Below are positions 24,695 through 35,300 of a DNA stretch of 64,000 nt, piece by piece. The stretch is from Candidatus Lokiarchaeota archaeon (GTDB lineage Archaea; Asgardarchaeota; Thorarchaeia; Thorarchaeales; Thorarchaeaceae), in assembly GCA_014730275.1 (NCBI GenBank), contig WJIL01000016.1, forward strand, positions 1 through 64,000, written 5' to 3'. Below the pieces are notes generated by a model. The model was given only the letters and a program-made list of their open reading frames with translations. It did not search any database and was not told the origin of the DNA. Within the stretch, counting starts at the first letter, position 1. Each line of letters begins with the position of its first letter. The translations under genes and the position numbers were made by a program.

Positions 24695-25522
24695 GTGAAG
24701 GTTCAATCTTCGAAAACTGCTGAAAGCAGAGTCTTCGTCGCCGGGCTCGCCGGACGATATAAAGTGGATTTGATAGACCGAATACTTTCAGCTTTGAACG
24801 AGATTCTAAGTCATGAGATTTGTATGAAAGTAACTTCTGCTGGTCTATCAATAAAACAACTCAATTTAGCCAAGACAATCCTCGTTGATATCGAAATCCC
24901 ACATGACTTCTTCTACAAATATGAAATCACAGAATCTAGCGGCCTTTTTGCAATTGATGCTCAACGGATTACTGAGCTGGTGAACCAAGCCAATTCTAGA
25001 CTGACATTATCTCTACAAAAAACCAAATCCGAACGCGAATTAGTATGTGAGTGGAAAGATGGTAGCGCTACTCTGCCTGTTTTCGAGGCAGCTGATGAAG
25101 CATCTTCCCCTAGCCTTGATCACGCAATTGAAGCCTCGCTAATTGCAAAGGTGCTGAAGACATCACTGAAGATGATTGATTCTGACTATTTTCAGATACG
25201 GGCTTTCCCTCCTTTCTCAGAGCTTGTTCTTGTCCAAGATGATGATTCGGCTACAAAAGAGAAACATCTTCGGCGAGGTAGTGGCCTTTTGTCATTAACA
25301 TACGTTGGGGAGGAGAAATCAGAGAATAAAAATTCCCAAGAGTCTGAAGACACAGATGAAATAGGCATTTCGGGAGTTTACTCAACGAAGGCTGTACGGA
25401 ATATGCTACGACTCTGGCCTGCCGAATCAAGAGTAACACTTGAGTTTGCAACAAATCGTCCTCTAGCTCTGAAATTCAGATTTGGAAAGCTGATTCTAGC
25501 ACCTAGAGTGTTGAGAGAATAA
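24695..25522 (+). CDS. PCNA-like DNA sliding clamp, chromosomal copy
   Basis: This 275-residue PCNA homologue starts at GTG 24695, with GAGGT 7 nt upstream. It shows the two-domain clamp pattern and ends GKLILAPRVLRE. It has an acidic insertion of about 20 residues near 205-225 (EKSENKNSQESEDTDE). It aligns along its length with the accessory clamp at 2183, sharing the same order of RGSG, NMLRLWP and LAPRV blocks. It may be the host replication clamp, or one of several. It lies between unrelated Hdr genes. Confidence 0.87.
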   Translation: MKVQSSKTAESRVFVAGLAGRYKVDLIDRILSALNEILSHEICMKVTSAGLSIKQLNLAKTILVDIEIPHDFFYKYEITESSGLFAIDAQRITELVNQANSRLTLSLQKTKSERELVCEWKDGSATLPVFEAADEASSPSLDHAIEASLIAKVLKTSLKMIDSDYFQIRAFPPFSELVLVQDDDSATKEKHLRRGSGLLSLTYVGEEKSENKNSQESEDTDEIGISGVYSTKAVRNMLRLWPAESRVTLEFATNRPLALKFRFGKLILAPRVLRE

Positions 25523-25789
25523 TCTGGCTATTACGGTTTTAGGTAGATGGAGTGTTTAAGCTCTGCTCTTTCCTTCTGAAGGCCAACTACGGATTCGGGT
25601 GTTCAATTCTATGAATCCGACTTTTCGAAGATTTTCACCTTTACTTCTATATCACTTAAATCGTCAATCAATTTCGATTTCCGACTGGATTGTTGCTTGA
25701 GTCGCGACACATACATTCGGGTGAACAATCGCGTTGCCTTCATAACATTGGGAGATTATCTGGGCAATATTAAGTCGTACGTTAACTAT

Positions 25790-25811
25790 CGCCAAGGAAT
25801 TCCATTTGGCG
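25790..25811. promoter_or_regulatory. Inverted repeat upstream of hdrA promoter
   Basis: CGCCAA and TTGGCG (6-bp perfect arms, 10-base spacer containing GGAATTCC) lie about 70 bases before the hdrA TATA box. A regulator site is possible. Confidence 0.4.
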
Positions 25812-25878
25812 CGTTACCGAAACTGAAAAAATGCCTGCTCAACCCAACAGCTCGATAGCCAACCTTTTATCATCTAGC

Positions 25879-25884
25879 TATAAA
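25879..25884 (+). promoter_or_regulatory. TATA box of hdrA-hdrC-hdrB operon
   Basis: TATAAA begins 27 nt before the GTG at 25906, the usual spacing for a leaderless archaeal transcript. This supports GTG 25906 as the start. Confidence 0.55.
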
Positions 25885-25905
25885 CTGGCTGAATAACTCC
25901 TTGGA

Positions 25906-28900
25906 GTGAAAAAGTATATGGGAACGGCAGACTCGAAACCTGTTGTCATCATAGGTGCCGGAATTGCAGGCATAAGAGCTGCACTAGATTTAGCCGATAT
26001 GGGCGCTAGTGTGTATCTTGTTGAGAAAGAACCATCAATTGGCGGACATATGGCACAATTGGACAAGACTTTCCCCACACTCGATTGTGCTATGTGCATA
26101 CAAGGTCCGTGGATGGTCGATATTTCTCGACACCCCAATATTGAGCTTCTTGCCTATTCTGAGGTTACCGATGTTTCAGGAGAACAAGGCGATTTCACAG
26201 TTACGATTCTCAAACATACGCGCAGAGTTGACCCTGAGAAATGTACTGGCTGTGGGGACTGTATGCGTATGTGTCCAATTGAAGTACCCAATGAATACGA
26301 TCTCGGTTTGAAAACGCGAAAGGCTGTTTACATACCTTTCCCACAAGCTGTTCCCAACGTAGCTACGGTGGATATCGACAATTGCATTCAATGTATGACG
26401 TGTGCACGGACCTGCAAAGCAGAGGCAATCAATTTCGATTTAGCTGACGAGGAAATTGAAATCAATGCTGGGGCCATCATACTTGCAACGGGTTACAGGC
26501 TTCTGGATCCTTCAAGTGTTCCTGAGTACGGTTATGGCAGGCTGCCCAATGTTGTGAGTGCACTAGAATATGAACGGATGGTCTCTGCCAGTGGACCCAC
26601 TAAAGGAGTAGTCATGCGCCCCTCTGACGGGAAAGAACCAGAGGATATTGCATTTGTACAATGTGTAGGTTCCCGTGATGTCAATCACTGTGCTTATTGT
26701 TCCCGAATATGTTGCACATATGCAACTAAGGAGGCAATAATCACTAAAGAGCACACACCAGACGTCAACATCGATATCCTATACAACGACCTTCGTGCCT
26801 TCGGGAAAGGATTCGAGGAATTTCTCGTACGTGCCGAGAACGAATATGCAGTCAACTATGTTAAGGGTCTACCCAGCGAGATTTCTGAGAACCCTGAAAC
26901 TGGAGATCTAATAATCCGGCATAGTGACACACGTGGTCATGAGGTAGTCGAAGATCAGTATGACTTGGTTGTGCTTTGTCCAGCGATGCTTCCTAACAAC
27001 AACCCTTCATTAGTGGATACACTGGGCATCAAGACTGATGATTATGATTTCGTTGCGGTGGGTAATCCCGCTGTTGAAACAGCTGAGACTTCTGTTCCGG
27101 GCATTTACATGTGCGGTTCCTGTCACCATCCAAAGGATATACCCGATTCAGTATCACATGGAAGTGCTGCAGCGGCTTTGGCTGCAAATGATATCGATTT
27201 ACCAGAAGAAGAAACCGAGCCTATTGAGGAATCCGACTTTGAGATGATGGCTGAGGATCCCCGAATCGGGGTATTCATCTGCTCCTGTGGAATCAATATT
27301 GCTGGTACTGTAGATGTGGATGAAGTAACACAATATGCTGGAAGCCTCCCCAACGTAGTCCACGCTGACAACCTTCTATACTCCTGCTCATCTGATTCAC
27401 AGGTTGCCATCAAAGACGCAATTCATGAACATGATCTCAATCGTGTTGTGGTAGCTTCATGTACTCCCCGCACACATGAACCACTCTTTAGAGAGACGAT
27501 TGAAGAGGCAGGTTTGAACAAGTATCTTTTCGAGATGGCTAATATCAGAGAGCATTGCTCGTGGATACATCAAAGCCAGAAGGATGAGGCTACCTCTAAG
27601 GCAACTGATTTGGTTCGAATGGCTGTCGCCAAAGCCTCGTTACTAGAACCGCAAATAGAAGAAGTTGTAGAAATCGAACCTTCCGCTCTTGTGGTTGGTG
27701 CTGGTGTTGCCGGCATGGCAGCGGCAGAAATCATTGCTGACAAAGGCTTCCATGTTTACTTGGTTGAGAAAGAAGACAGAGTTGGCGGGCTTCTGAACGA
27801 CCTGAGTACAGTGAATTTCGACCATCAAGATAGCAAGGAAGTCATAGCGGAGTATTCAAAGAGAGTGACGGATCATCCCAATATCGATCTCTTGCTTAGC
27901 TCCGAAGTTGTTGATGCCAAGGGCGCAATTGGAGATTTCAACGTTACTGTAGAATCCAGTGGCGATGAAACAGAACTTACTGTAGGCGTCGTCATTGTGG
28001 CCACTGGTGCTGTTCAACTTGAAGAAGAAGGCTTGTACGGTCTTGGTGAATTACCCGAAGTGATGACTGAGCTAGAATTCAATCGACGTCTTGTTGAAGG
28101 AGACGGGATTGAAGATGGCGAAACATTCGCGGTTATTCACTGTGCTGGTTCACGTGAAGACGAATCATTGGAAGGAGCAAGGACATGGTGTTCTGGTATC
28201 TGCTGCACCGTAGCGCTGGAACACACTCTAGAACTGCTTGACAAATATCCTGAATCGAAGGTCTATCATATGTACCGTGACCTTCGCGTATCGTATGACG
28301 GAGAAGACAAGTACAGGGAGGCCCGGAAGCGAGGCGTTGTCTTCCTCAGATACGACCAAGATGCTCCCCCCGAAGTGAAGAAAGGAGAGAAAAGCAACCT
28401 TCGGGTAGAGGTATTGGATCAAATACTTGGTGCAACAATCGCCTTAGATGTTGACCATGTTGTACTTGCAACAGCAATGATTCCTCGAGAATCAAACAAA
28501 GAACTTTCCGAGATGTTCAAGCTCTCGCTGAACATGTCAGGCTTCTTCATGGAAGCACATCCCAAGCTCCGACCAGTTGATTTTCAGACCGATGGAATCT
28601 ATGTGGCTGGAACAGCTACTGCTCCGAAGTCTATAGATGAGTCCATTGCCCAAGGAAGAGGAGCGGCTTCGCGAGCGCTTATCCCGCTCAACAACGGTGT
28701 TCGAAAGGCTGAAGCCATCGTCTCTGTCGTGGATCCCGAGGTATGTGTTGGATGCGGGACTTGTGAAGTGAACTGTTCATACAATGCAATAGAAGTCATC
28801 CCAGGGGACGGCAGTCACGATTATGCTGTCAGTAACCCGGTGCTATGCCAAGGATGTGGTAAATGCGCCGCTGGTTGCCCGTCGGGCGCTATCACTATGA

Positions 28901-29370
28901 AGCACTTCACCGATGACCAAATCCTCTCTCAAATCCGAGCTGCACTCAAAGATATGCCAGTGAGTCAGCCGAGATTAGTCAGCGTGATATGCAACTGGTG
29001 TACCTATGCTGGTGCAGACCAAGCGGGTGTATCACGGATGCAACAACCGCCCACGGTACGGGACATACGGGTGATGTGTACTGGGCGTGTCAGCGTCCAG
29101 CACATTCTTGAGGCATTCAGAATGGGTGCGGATCTAGTGTGGATTTCCGGTTGCCATTTCGGTGATTGTCATTATGTTGATGGTAACATCGCATTTGAAC
29201 GACGGTTCAACATAGCCAAGAAAATCATCGAAAAAGCTGGACTGGACCCAGAGCGCCTCCAATTTACTCAGATTAGCGCGAGCGAAGGAGCGATTTATGC
29301 TGATACTGTAAAGGAGCTTACAGAATTGGCAGAGGAGCTTGGACCAAGCCCTCTACGAGGAGGTCAGTAG
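25906..29370 (+). CDS. hdrA: Tandem-domain HdrA fused to MvhD-like subunit
   Basis: This 1154-residue flavo-iron-sulfur protein holds two HdrA-like FAD-binding units (GAGIAG near 17; GAGVAG near 596). Four-cysteine clusters lie near 111 (CTGCGDCMRMC) and 157 (CIQCMTCARTC). A C-terminal two-cluster ferredoxin lies near 946-991 (CVGCGTCEVNC, CQGCGKCAAGC). From about 1020 it carries an MvhD-like domain (CNWCTYAG, GCHFGDCHY) that in methanogens links HdrA to a hydrogenase or formate dehydrogenase. The flavin is the bifurcation site in the family. It is the first gene of a complete hdrA-hdrC-hdrB operon. Confidence 0.9.
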   Translation: MKKYMGTADSKPVVIIGAGIAGIRAALDLADMGASVYLVEKEPSIGGHMAQLDKTFPTLDCAMCIQGPWMVDISRHPNIELLAYSEVTDVSGEQGDFTVTILKHTRRVDPEKCTGCGDCMRMCPIEVPNEYDLGLKTRKAVYIPFPQAVPNVATVDIDNCIQCMTCARTCKAEAINFDLADEEIEINAGAIILATGYRLLDPSSVPEYGYGRLPNVVSALEYERMVSASGPTKGVVMRPSDGKEPEDIAFVQCVGSRDVNHCAYCSRICCTYATKEAIITKEHTPDVNIDILYNDLRAFGKGFEEFLVRAENEYAVNYVKGLPSEISENPETGDLIIRHSDTRGHEVVEDQYDLVVLCPAMLPNNNPSLVDTLGIKTDDYDFVAVGNPAVETAETSVPGIYMCGSCHHPKDIPDSVSHGSAAAALAANDIDLPEEETEPIEESDFEMMAEDPRIGVFICSCGINIAGTVDVDEVTQYAGSLPNVVHADNLLYSCSSDSQVAIKDAIHEHDLNRVVVASCTPRTHEPLFRETIEEAGLNKYLFEMANIREHCSWIHQSQKDEATSKATDLVRMAVAKASLLEPQIEEVVEIEPSALVVGAGVAGMAAAEIIADKGFHVYLVEKEDRVGGLLNDLSTVNFDHQDSKEVIAEYSKRVTDHPNIDLLLSSEVVDAKGAIGDFNVTVESSGDETELTVGVVIVATGAVQLEEEGLYGLGELPEVMTELEFNRRLVEGDGIEDGETFAVIHCAGSREDESLEGARTWCSGICCTVALEHTLELLDKYPESKVYHMYRDLRVSYDGEDKYREARKRGVVFLRYDQDAPPEVKKGEKSNLRVEVLDQILGATIALDVDHVVLATAMIPRESNKELSEMFKLSLNMSGFFMEAHPKLRPVDFQTDGIYVAGTATAPKSIDESIAQGRGAASRALIPLNNGVRKAEAIVSVVDPEVCVGCGTCEVNCSYNAIEVIPGDGSHDYAVSNPVLCQGCGKCAAGCPSGAITMKHFTDDQILSQIRAALKDMPVSQPRLVSVICNWCTYAGADQAGVSRMQQPPTVRDIRVMCTGRVSVQHILEAFRMGADLVWISGCHFGDCHYVDGNIAFERRFNIAKKIIEKAGLDPERLQFTQISASEGAIYADTVKELTELAEELGPSPLRGGQ

Positions 29371-29373
29371 ACG

Positions 29374-29892
29374 ATGACTGAAGCATGGGGCACACTCAAA
29401 TCATTTGCAGGCAAGACCTTTGAAACTCTTGACCCTGAATTCACTGATCGAGTTTCACAGCTTATCGGTGGTCAGGATCTGACTGCGTGTTTCCAGTGTG
29501 CGAAATGCAGTGCTGGTTGCCCGGTCAGCGACAAGGTAAATGTCCAGATTCATGAAGTAATGCGGATGCTTGTTCTTGGGCTACCGGAAGTCTTAGACAC
29601 GGACATGATATGGCTGTGTACAACTTGCTATACATGTCAGGAACGGTGTCCACAAGGTATCGACATAACAGATATTCTCTTTGGACTGAAGAATATGGCT
29701 TTCCAGAGAAACAAAGCCCCCCAGGGATACGTTAGTTCACGACAGCAGCTCTATGATACCGGAAAACTCTATCAGCCAACTGATTGGGAACGTGAAGACC
29801 TTGGTTTGGAAGAAGTTCCCCATCTGGAGTTAGATGAAACCAAGAAGATGTTTGAGAAGACCGGCTTGCTCAAACTGGAGGAGGATGACTAG
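29374..29892 (+). CDS. hdrC: HdrC-like ferredoxin subunit (pair 3)
   Basis: This is a 172-residue HdrC homologue, 3 bases after hdrA. It has two [4Fe-4S] motifs, CFQCAKCSAGCP and CTTCYTCQERCP. It is shorter than the two other HdrC-like proteins here and lacks their C-terminal HAVPLD block. It relays electrons from the HdrA-MvhD fusion to HdrB in the same operon. Confidence 0.88.
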   Translation: MTEAWGTLKSFAGKTFETLDPEFTDRVSQLIGGQDLTACFQCAKCSAGCPVSDKVNVQIHEVMRMLVLGLPEVLDTDMIWLCTTCYTCQERCPQGIDITDILFGLKNMAFQRNKAPQGYVSSRQQLYDTGKLYQPTDWEREDLGLEEVPHLELDETKKMFEKTGLLKLEEDD

Positions 29893-29893
29893 A

Positions 29894-30769
29894 ATGGCTC
29901 AGGAATACGAAGTCTTTCTTGGTTGTGCCATTCCCAGCCGTTTCAACAATTATGAAGCTTCTATGCGGGTCATTGCTGACGAACTTGATATTGAACTCCT
30001 AGATTTTGATGGGGCATCATGCTGTGGAACAGTCGTCCTCAAGTCGATTGATGAACTGAGCTGGCTTTCGATGTCCGGACGGAACATCGCCCTTGCAGAG
30101 AAACGTGGTCATGATATTGTCACTCCCTGCAATGGTTGCTTTGGCTCACTCAAAGACTGTGATCATGTACTTCATGATAACGAAAGCGAGCGGAAAAAAG
30201 TCAACAAGATTCTCAGTGAGGTTGGTTTAGAATATGAAGGTGAAGCACGCATTCGCCACTTTGTTGAAGTCCTGTATGATTTGAAGGACGAAATTGCCGA
30301 TAGAATCGTTAACCCCCTTGATGGTCTCAAAATTGCCTTTCACCCTGGGTGTCACCTCATACGTCCATCTACTGTGGCAGGGTTCGATGACCCTGAGCTA
30401 CCTCGCAAAGTTGACGAGTTGCTCGAACTGACTGGTGCTCGAAGTATTCCTTGGAATTTGAAGCTTAGATGTTGTGGTTCACCACTACTCATTTCAAGTG
30501 AGGAAGTTGCTACTGAGATTCTCAAAGAGAAGATGAGCAACGCCATAGAGTCGGGTGCAAACTGCATCGTGACCAACTGCCCTGCCTGTCATACGCAATT
30601 TGATGTCCAAGTACTCGGGCTAGAAGACGAGGATGGCAATTCGCTGGAGCTGCCTGCGCTATTCGTAACACAGGTTCTGGGCGTGGCGATGGGCATTGAC
30701 TCAAGTAAGCTAGGCTTTGAATTAAACAGAGTGCAGTTGGATCCTATCGCAGATATTCTCGGATTATGA
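29894..30769 (+). CDS. hdrB: HdrB-like CCG-domain protein (pair 3)
   Basis: This 291-residue HdrB homologue starts at ATG 29894, one base after the hdrC stop; upstream in-frame codons belong to hdrC in another frame. Both CCG domains are complete: GCAIPSRF, ASCCGTV, PCNGC and HPGCH, RCCGSP, NCPAC. The CCGT/CCGS variants differ from the other two HdrB proteins, so it is a separate lineage. It is the catalytic disulfide-reducing subunit of the complete HdrABC set. The acceptor is unknown. Confidence 0.87.
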   Translation: MAQEYEVFLGCAIPSRFNNYEASMRVIADELDIELLDFDGASCCGTVVLKSIDELSWLSMSGRNIALAEKRGHDIVTPCNGCFGSLKDCDHVLHDNESERKKVNKILSEVGLEYEGEARIRHFVEVLYDLKDEIADRIVNPLDGLKIAFHPGCHLIRPSTVAGFDDPELPRKVDELLELTGARSIPWNLKLRCCGSPLLISSEEVATEILKEKMSNAIESGANCIVTNCPACHTQFDVQVLGLEDEDGNSLELPALFVTQVLGVAMGIDSSKLGFELNRVQLDPIADILGL

Positions 30770-30776
30770 ACTGTCA

Positions 30777-31688
30777 TCATAGGGGGAGCTCTGGCAGCGG
30801 TTCTCTTTTGTGAAGCCATTCCTCTGGGATTCCTTCTTTCCCTACTCTGCTAGCCACTATACCCCCGACCATGGCACTAGTTGTATCGATATCTCCAAGT
30901 CCACTTACCGTATACCAGAGAGCCTCATTGTAATCATCAAGGTGAAGTCCTGCGCTCCACAGAACAAATGGAACTGTATCAAATGTGGTTATCTTGGAAC
31001 CATTGCCGATTCTACTGACGACCTCTCGTACCGGGGCCTCGGGATTTACACTCAAAGCCTCCAAAATGGCTTTCCGCGTTAGGCTGTCAGGTACAGCTTC
31101 CAATACGTTCTCTATGAAATCATGAACATTCGGTGCTTCTTCTCCTCTTGACTGGTATGCCAGAGCGGCGCCAGTGGCAACTGCTATTGCTCCAGCTGTT
31201 GCCTCGGAATGTGCATGAGTTACCTGCGCAGATTTTGCTGCATTTTCAGCTACTAAATCCAAATCTGTAGCGAAGTATGCTCCAACCGGTGCAACCCGCA
31301 TTGAAGCGCCATTACCGTACGAACCTTCTCCACCAAACAGGCTGCTCGCTACCTTCTCCCAGTCTTCCCCATTTGCGATTCGTGGTAGAGCCTCATGCAT
31401 TCCGCTTCCGTACCCCCTCCTCGGATTGTAGTTCTCACAGAAGCTTTGAATAAGTGCATCTTGATTGATTTCGCCATATTCTTGGAGTATCGAGAAGACG
31501 GACATCGCCATCATGCTGTCGTCAGTATATCTCCAAGGGGAAGGAGGTAGTTGTCTTTCCTCTATCCAATTCTCGGTCACTCTTCGACGGTCAAAGAACA
31601 TCTCGCCAAAGGCATCTCCGATGGACAAACCATCTAGACACACTCTTGCTCTGCCAATTGGATTTGACATGCTATAGTCACCGCCCAT
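30777..31688 (-). CDS. ADP-ribosylglycohydrolase family protein
   Basis: This 303-residue protein has the DraG/ARH fold. Metal-site motifs are present: WRYTDDSMMA (about 52-61), YGNGASMRVAPVG, THAHSEATAGAIA and the C-terminal GLGDIDTTSAMVGGI with the paired Asp. It would remove ADP-ribose from proteins, or hydrolyse ADP-ribose conjugates, using two Mg ions. ATG 31688 has GAGGAG 7 nt upstream. It converges on the hdrB gene 8 bases away. Confidence 0.88.
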   Translation of the reverse strand: MGGDYSMSNPIGRARVCLDGLSIGDAFGEMFFDRRRVTENWIEERQLPPSPWRYTDDSMMAMSVFSILQEYGEINQDALIQSFCENYNPRRGYGSGMHEALPRIANGEDWEKVASSLFGGEGSYGNGASMRVAPVGAYFATDLDLVAENAAKSAQVTHAHSEATAGAIAVATGAALAYQSRGEEAPNVHDFIENVLEAVPDSLTRKAILEALSVNPEAPVREVVSRIGNGSKITTFDTVPFVLWSAGLHLDDYNEALWYTVSGLGDIDTTSAMVGGIVASRVGKEGIPEEWLHKREPLPELPL

Positions 31689-31784
31689 ATAATCGCTCCT
31701 CGGTAAACAATATGAGAATCTATTGATTTAGTCTTGGGTACATATAATCAATCCAACTAGGCGGTAAAATGCAGCAGACTGTAT

Positions 31785-32357
31785 CTACTCACTCATAGTA
31801 TTCTCGCCATAGAACAGTTCTCCAAGGCGTTGCATTGCCTTTTTGACACATTCTTCTGATCCGCTGACTTGGAGGTGCCTTTTGCCATCCAATGATATGA
31901 GAACCATGCAGCTTTCTGCTAAGTCCGAAATAATTTCGACAGGAATTTCTTCCGGCAGTCGCATTCTGAAGAAACTGATATCTTTGTCACGTGGCAAATC
32001 GGATATTTGGGCTTTGGATTCTTCTAAATCTGGTTCTCTATCGCTATGAATAGCCTCGTAGAACTGTGCATTCCAAGATTCCCTGTATTCTCTCCCACCT
32101 TGCTTTTCAGCCCACATCATCAGGGTTTCTCGTGTACGATCAACTTTCTGTTCCATCTCTTCTCGAAGTGCGGCATCACGTTGTTCCATCTCTCTTATGT
32201 CTTCATCAAAAGAGCTAAGATATTCTATGATCATCTTGGAACTACGAAGATCTTTGTAGGTTATATCCGGAGGTGTGAAATTGTGCTTCGATTTCAAATC
32301 TCCAAGCAGGTCATTCAGGACAAGCCAACCAGCGCGCAAGCCTTCGATAGATACCAC
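31785..32357 (-). CDS. Conserved hypothetical protein, DUF2096-like
   Basis: This is a 190-residue soluble protein. A helical N-terminal part (LRAGWLVLNDLLGDL, then YKDLRSSKMIIEYL) and a charged coiled-coil middle (about 50-100) are followed by a C-terminal alpha-beta section with GKRHLQVSGSEECVKKAMQRLGE. The pattern recalls the archaeal DUF2096 family, but I cannot confirm it. It lies 7 bases downstream of hdrA, so it may be co-transcribed with it. Confidence 0.6.
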   Translation of the reverse strand: MVSIEGLRAGWLVLNDLLGDLKSKHNFTPPDITYKDLRSSKMIIEYLSSFDEDIREMEQRDAALREEMEQKVDRTRETLMMWAEKQGGREYRESWNAQFYEAIHSDREPDLEESKAQISDLPRDKDISFFRMRLPEEIPVEIISDLAESCMVLISLDGKRHLQVSGSEECVKKAMQRLGELFYGENTMSE

Positions 32358-32364
32358 TTAGCTT

Positions 32365-35300
32365 TCACTCCCTGAGCATTTCTTCAATCTGTTGTAGGAA
32401 GCTCTCCTCTCGCCACCATCTGAGATCCCGTGCACCTGTTGGACATATGGCACAACATGCACCACACCCTTCACAACGTAATTCATCCGTGACGCTCTTC
32501 TTAACCCCTGGCTCCACTTCGACCATCGAGACCGCATCGTATGGGCATATTTCGGAGTAGTTACACAAATCACAACCAACACAGAGATCTTGGTCGACTT
32601 CTGCAACCAACAGTTCTATCTCGACGGTACCCAGATTCAACGGAGCACAGGCTGCGCTTGCCGCTCCCCGCGCTTGGTTAATTGAGTCTGCAACATTCTT
32701 CGCGTAGGTTACACCAAGGAATACGCCCGGGACGTTGGTCTCGACAGGCTTGAACTTCATGTGCATCTCTCTAAGGAATCCGTCGGCTCCACGGGTGATG
32801 CCTATTGCTTTCACCAGCTCATTAACATCGTGAGGCGCTTCAAGACCAACAGCTAGAACTACCATGTCTGATTTGATTTTCAGGGTTTTCTGTGATAACG
32901 TGTCATAAACAGTAACGATTGCACCTTCACCGTCTTCAGTTGGCTCGACTTGTGGCGGATTCTCTCTGACCCATCGCAAGTAACTGACACCTTTTTGCCT
33001 GTTCACCCTCCACATCTCTTCCATCCCGTTAGCGAATGGTCTGATGTGCTCCTTATAGGCCGAGAAGACCCTCAGGTCGGGGAACATCTCTTTCAGCTCA
33101 TTTTGCATGGCTATGACCGCTGAACAACAAACTCTCGAACAATACCTGTTTCCTTCACCCGGACTCTGTCTCGATCCAACACAGTGAATGAACACCGGGT
33201 TCTTGGGGGGTTCTTTGATTTCTCCATTCTTTAGCTTCTGTTCCAAGTCAAGTGTGGTTATCACGGCTGGGGACTCTTCCCATCCATATTCACCATCTTC
33301 GGGCTCATAGGTATCTGTTCCAACAGCAATTACCATGGAGCCTATCACGTGCATGTTTCTTTCACCGGTCTTCTGATTCTCGAGCGTAATTTCGTAATTT
33401 CCGTATGTACCATCTCGAGCTACCGGTTTGGAATTGAGAATAACCTCGATTTTGTCTTCCTTTTCCACCCTTGCTTTCAAATCATCTACGATTTCCTGAG
33501 CTTCGACCATCTCCGGAAAGAGTCTGTATAGATCGTTGAGTCTGCCGCCTAGCTCTTCATTCTTCTCTACTAGGATGACATCGAAACCTTTTCGAGCAAC
33601 ATCGAGTGCGGCTGTCATTCCGGAAACTCCACCACCCACAACCATACAAACGGGTGTCACTTCAACGGTTTCGATAGGAACATCTTCATTGTTGACAGCC
33701 TTCGCCACACCGCTTCTAATCATATCCTGGGCTTTTTCCTGCCGAACTTCGGGCGGATCATTAGCATTGACGAGTGTTAGCTGTTCCCGCAGTCCTACAG
33801 GACCTACCAAGTAGTATCCCGATAATCCCGCAGCTTCGAGTGCTGATCTGAATGTATCCTCGTGCTGTAATGGCGAACATGAACCAACTACAACTCTGTT
33901 GAGATCATGCTCTTTGATAGCTTCGGTAATGAGCTCCTGACCTGGATCACTGCACATGAAGATATAGTCGGTGCTATACACGACGTTTGGCAAATCACCA
34001 GCCCAATCCGCCAATGCAGGAGAATCAATCACATCACCAATGATTCCTCCACAATGGCATATGAAAACGCCCACTCGTGGCTCATCACCCACTTCAATTG
34101 GGGGTATCTCCTCCTGTGGCTCTGGTTCGGGTACTGGCAATATGGACTGTGCAGCCATCGCGGCTCCTTTGCCTTCGTTTACTGTATCCGTACCGTCCTT
34201 CGGGCCATGAATTGTTCCTGCCATGAAAATACCTGGTCGAGTAGTTTCAAGTGCAGCAGAACTTGGATTCTTCTCTTTGACCCAACCTGTTGGCTCAAGT
34301 TCGATATCCAGAATCTCTGCAAGCTCCTCGTGTCCCTCCGCAGGTCTGAAACTGGAATTTAAGACAACCATTTCCATGGTCATTTCTTTGATTTCTCCAG
34401 TTTCGGTATCCTCAATCTTGACCATCAGGTCATTGGTATCTGGGTCTTCATTGATTTCGGCTACCCGCCCTCGGATGAAATCGATGCCTTGATTGTGCTG
34501 ACTATCCCACAAGAACTCCTCAAGCGCTTTTCCACAGGTTCTAAGATCCATGTAGGAGTAGTAAATGTCGCAATGATCTTCGGGGTAGTGCATTCGCGTA
34601 ACTTGGGCAAGCTTCAATCCGAACGAACAGCAAACCCGGTTACAGTGGTCACTGTACCCCTCAATGTTCTCTCGTACATCTCGAGAGCCGACACAATTGA
34701 TGAACATAATGGATTCTGGTTCCTTACCATCCGAAGGTCTTACCATGTGCGCGTCTGTGGGTCCTGTTGGATGGGTTTGTCTGTCATATTCTAGGGTTGT
34801 GACAACATTTGGAAATACACCATATCCGTACTCTGCATAATCAGTGGGATCATATTCCTGAAAACCAGCTGCATTAATGATTGACCCCACATTCAAATCA
34901 TATTCCTTGTCCTCGTCATCGTAGATGATACAGTCTTGAGGGCAAACTCCTGCGCATGTCCCGCATCCAATACAGGCGTCCTTGTCGATTGTTGCAACAA
35001 GTGGAATCTGTTGAGGGAAGTTCATGTATATGGCTTTTCGGAGCGAAAGACCACCATCATATTCGTTTGGAACTTCTACAGGACACGATTTGATACAGAG
35101 ACCACACCCGGTACATTTATCCTCGTCAACATAACGGGCTTTCTTGTGCACTGTAACAGTGAAATCTCCTGCTTCTCCTTCCACCTTTTTGACTTCAGAT
35201 AAAGCATGAATAGTGATATTCGGATGCTTTCCAACAAACGATGTGAGCGGAGTCATAACACATGCAGAGCATTCCAATGCGGGAAAGATCTTGTAGATTG

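Larger units (their letters stand above)
25523..25905. other. 383-base intergenic region upstream of hdrA
   Basis: No open frame of note and no tRNA-like structure are seen. It contains an inverted repeat CGCCAA/TTGGCG at 25790-25811 enclosing GGAATTCC, and the TATA box of hdrA at 25879-25884. It is the longest non-coding stretch in the window, so a regulatory leader is plausible. Confidence 0.5.

Noticed and set aside
25523-25905. Checked as a possible tRNA or box C/D RNA gene
   Set aside because: No cloverleaf with a TTC loop and no paired C and D boxes could be found by eye.
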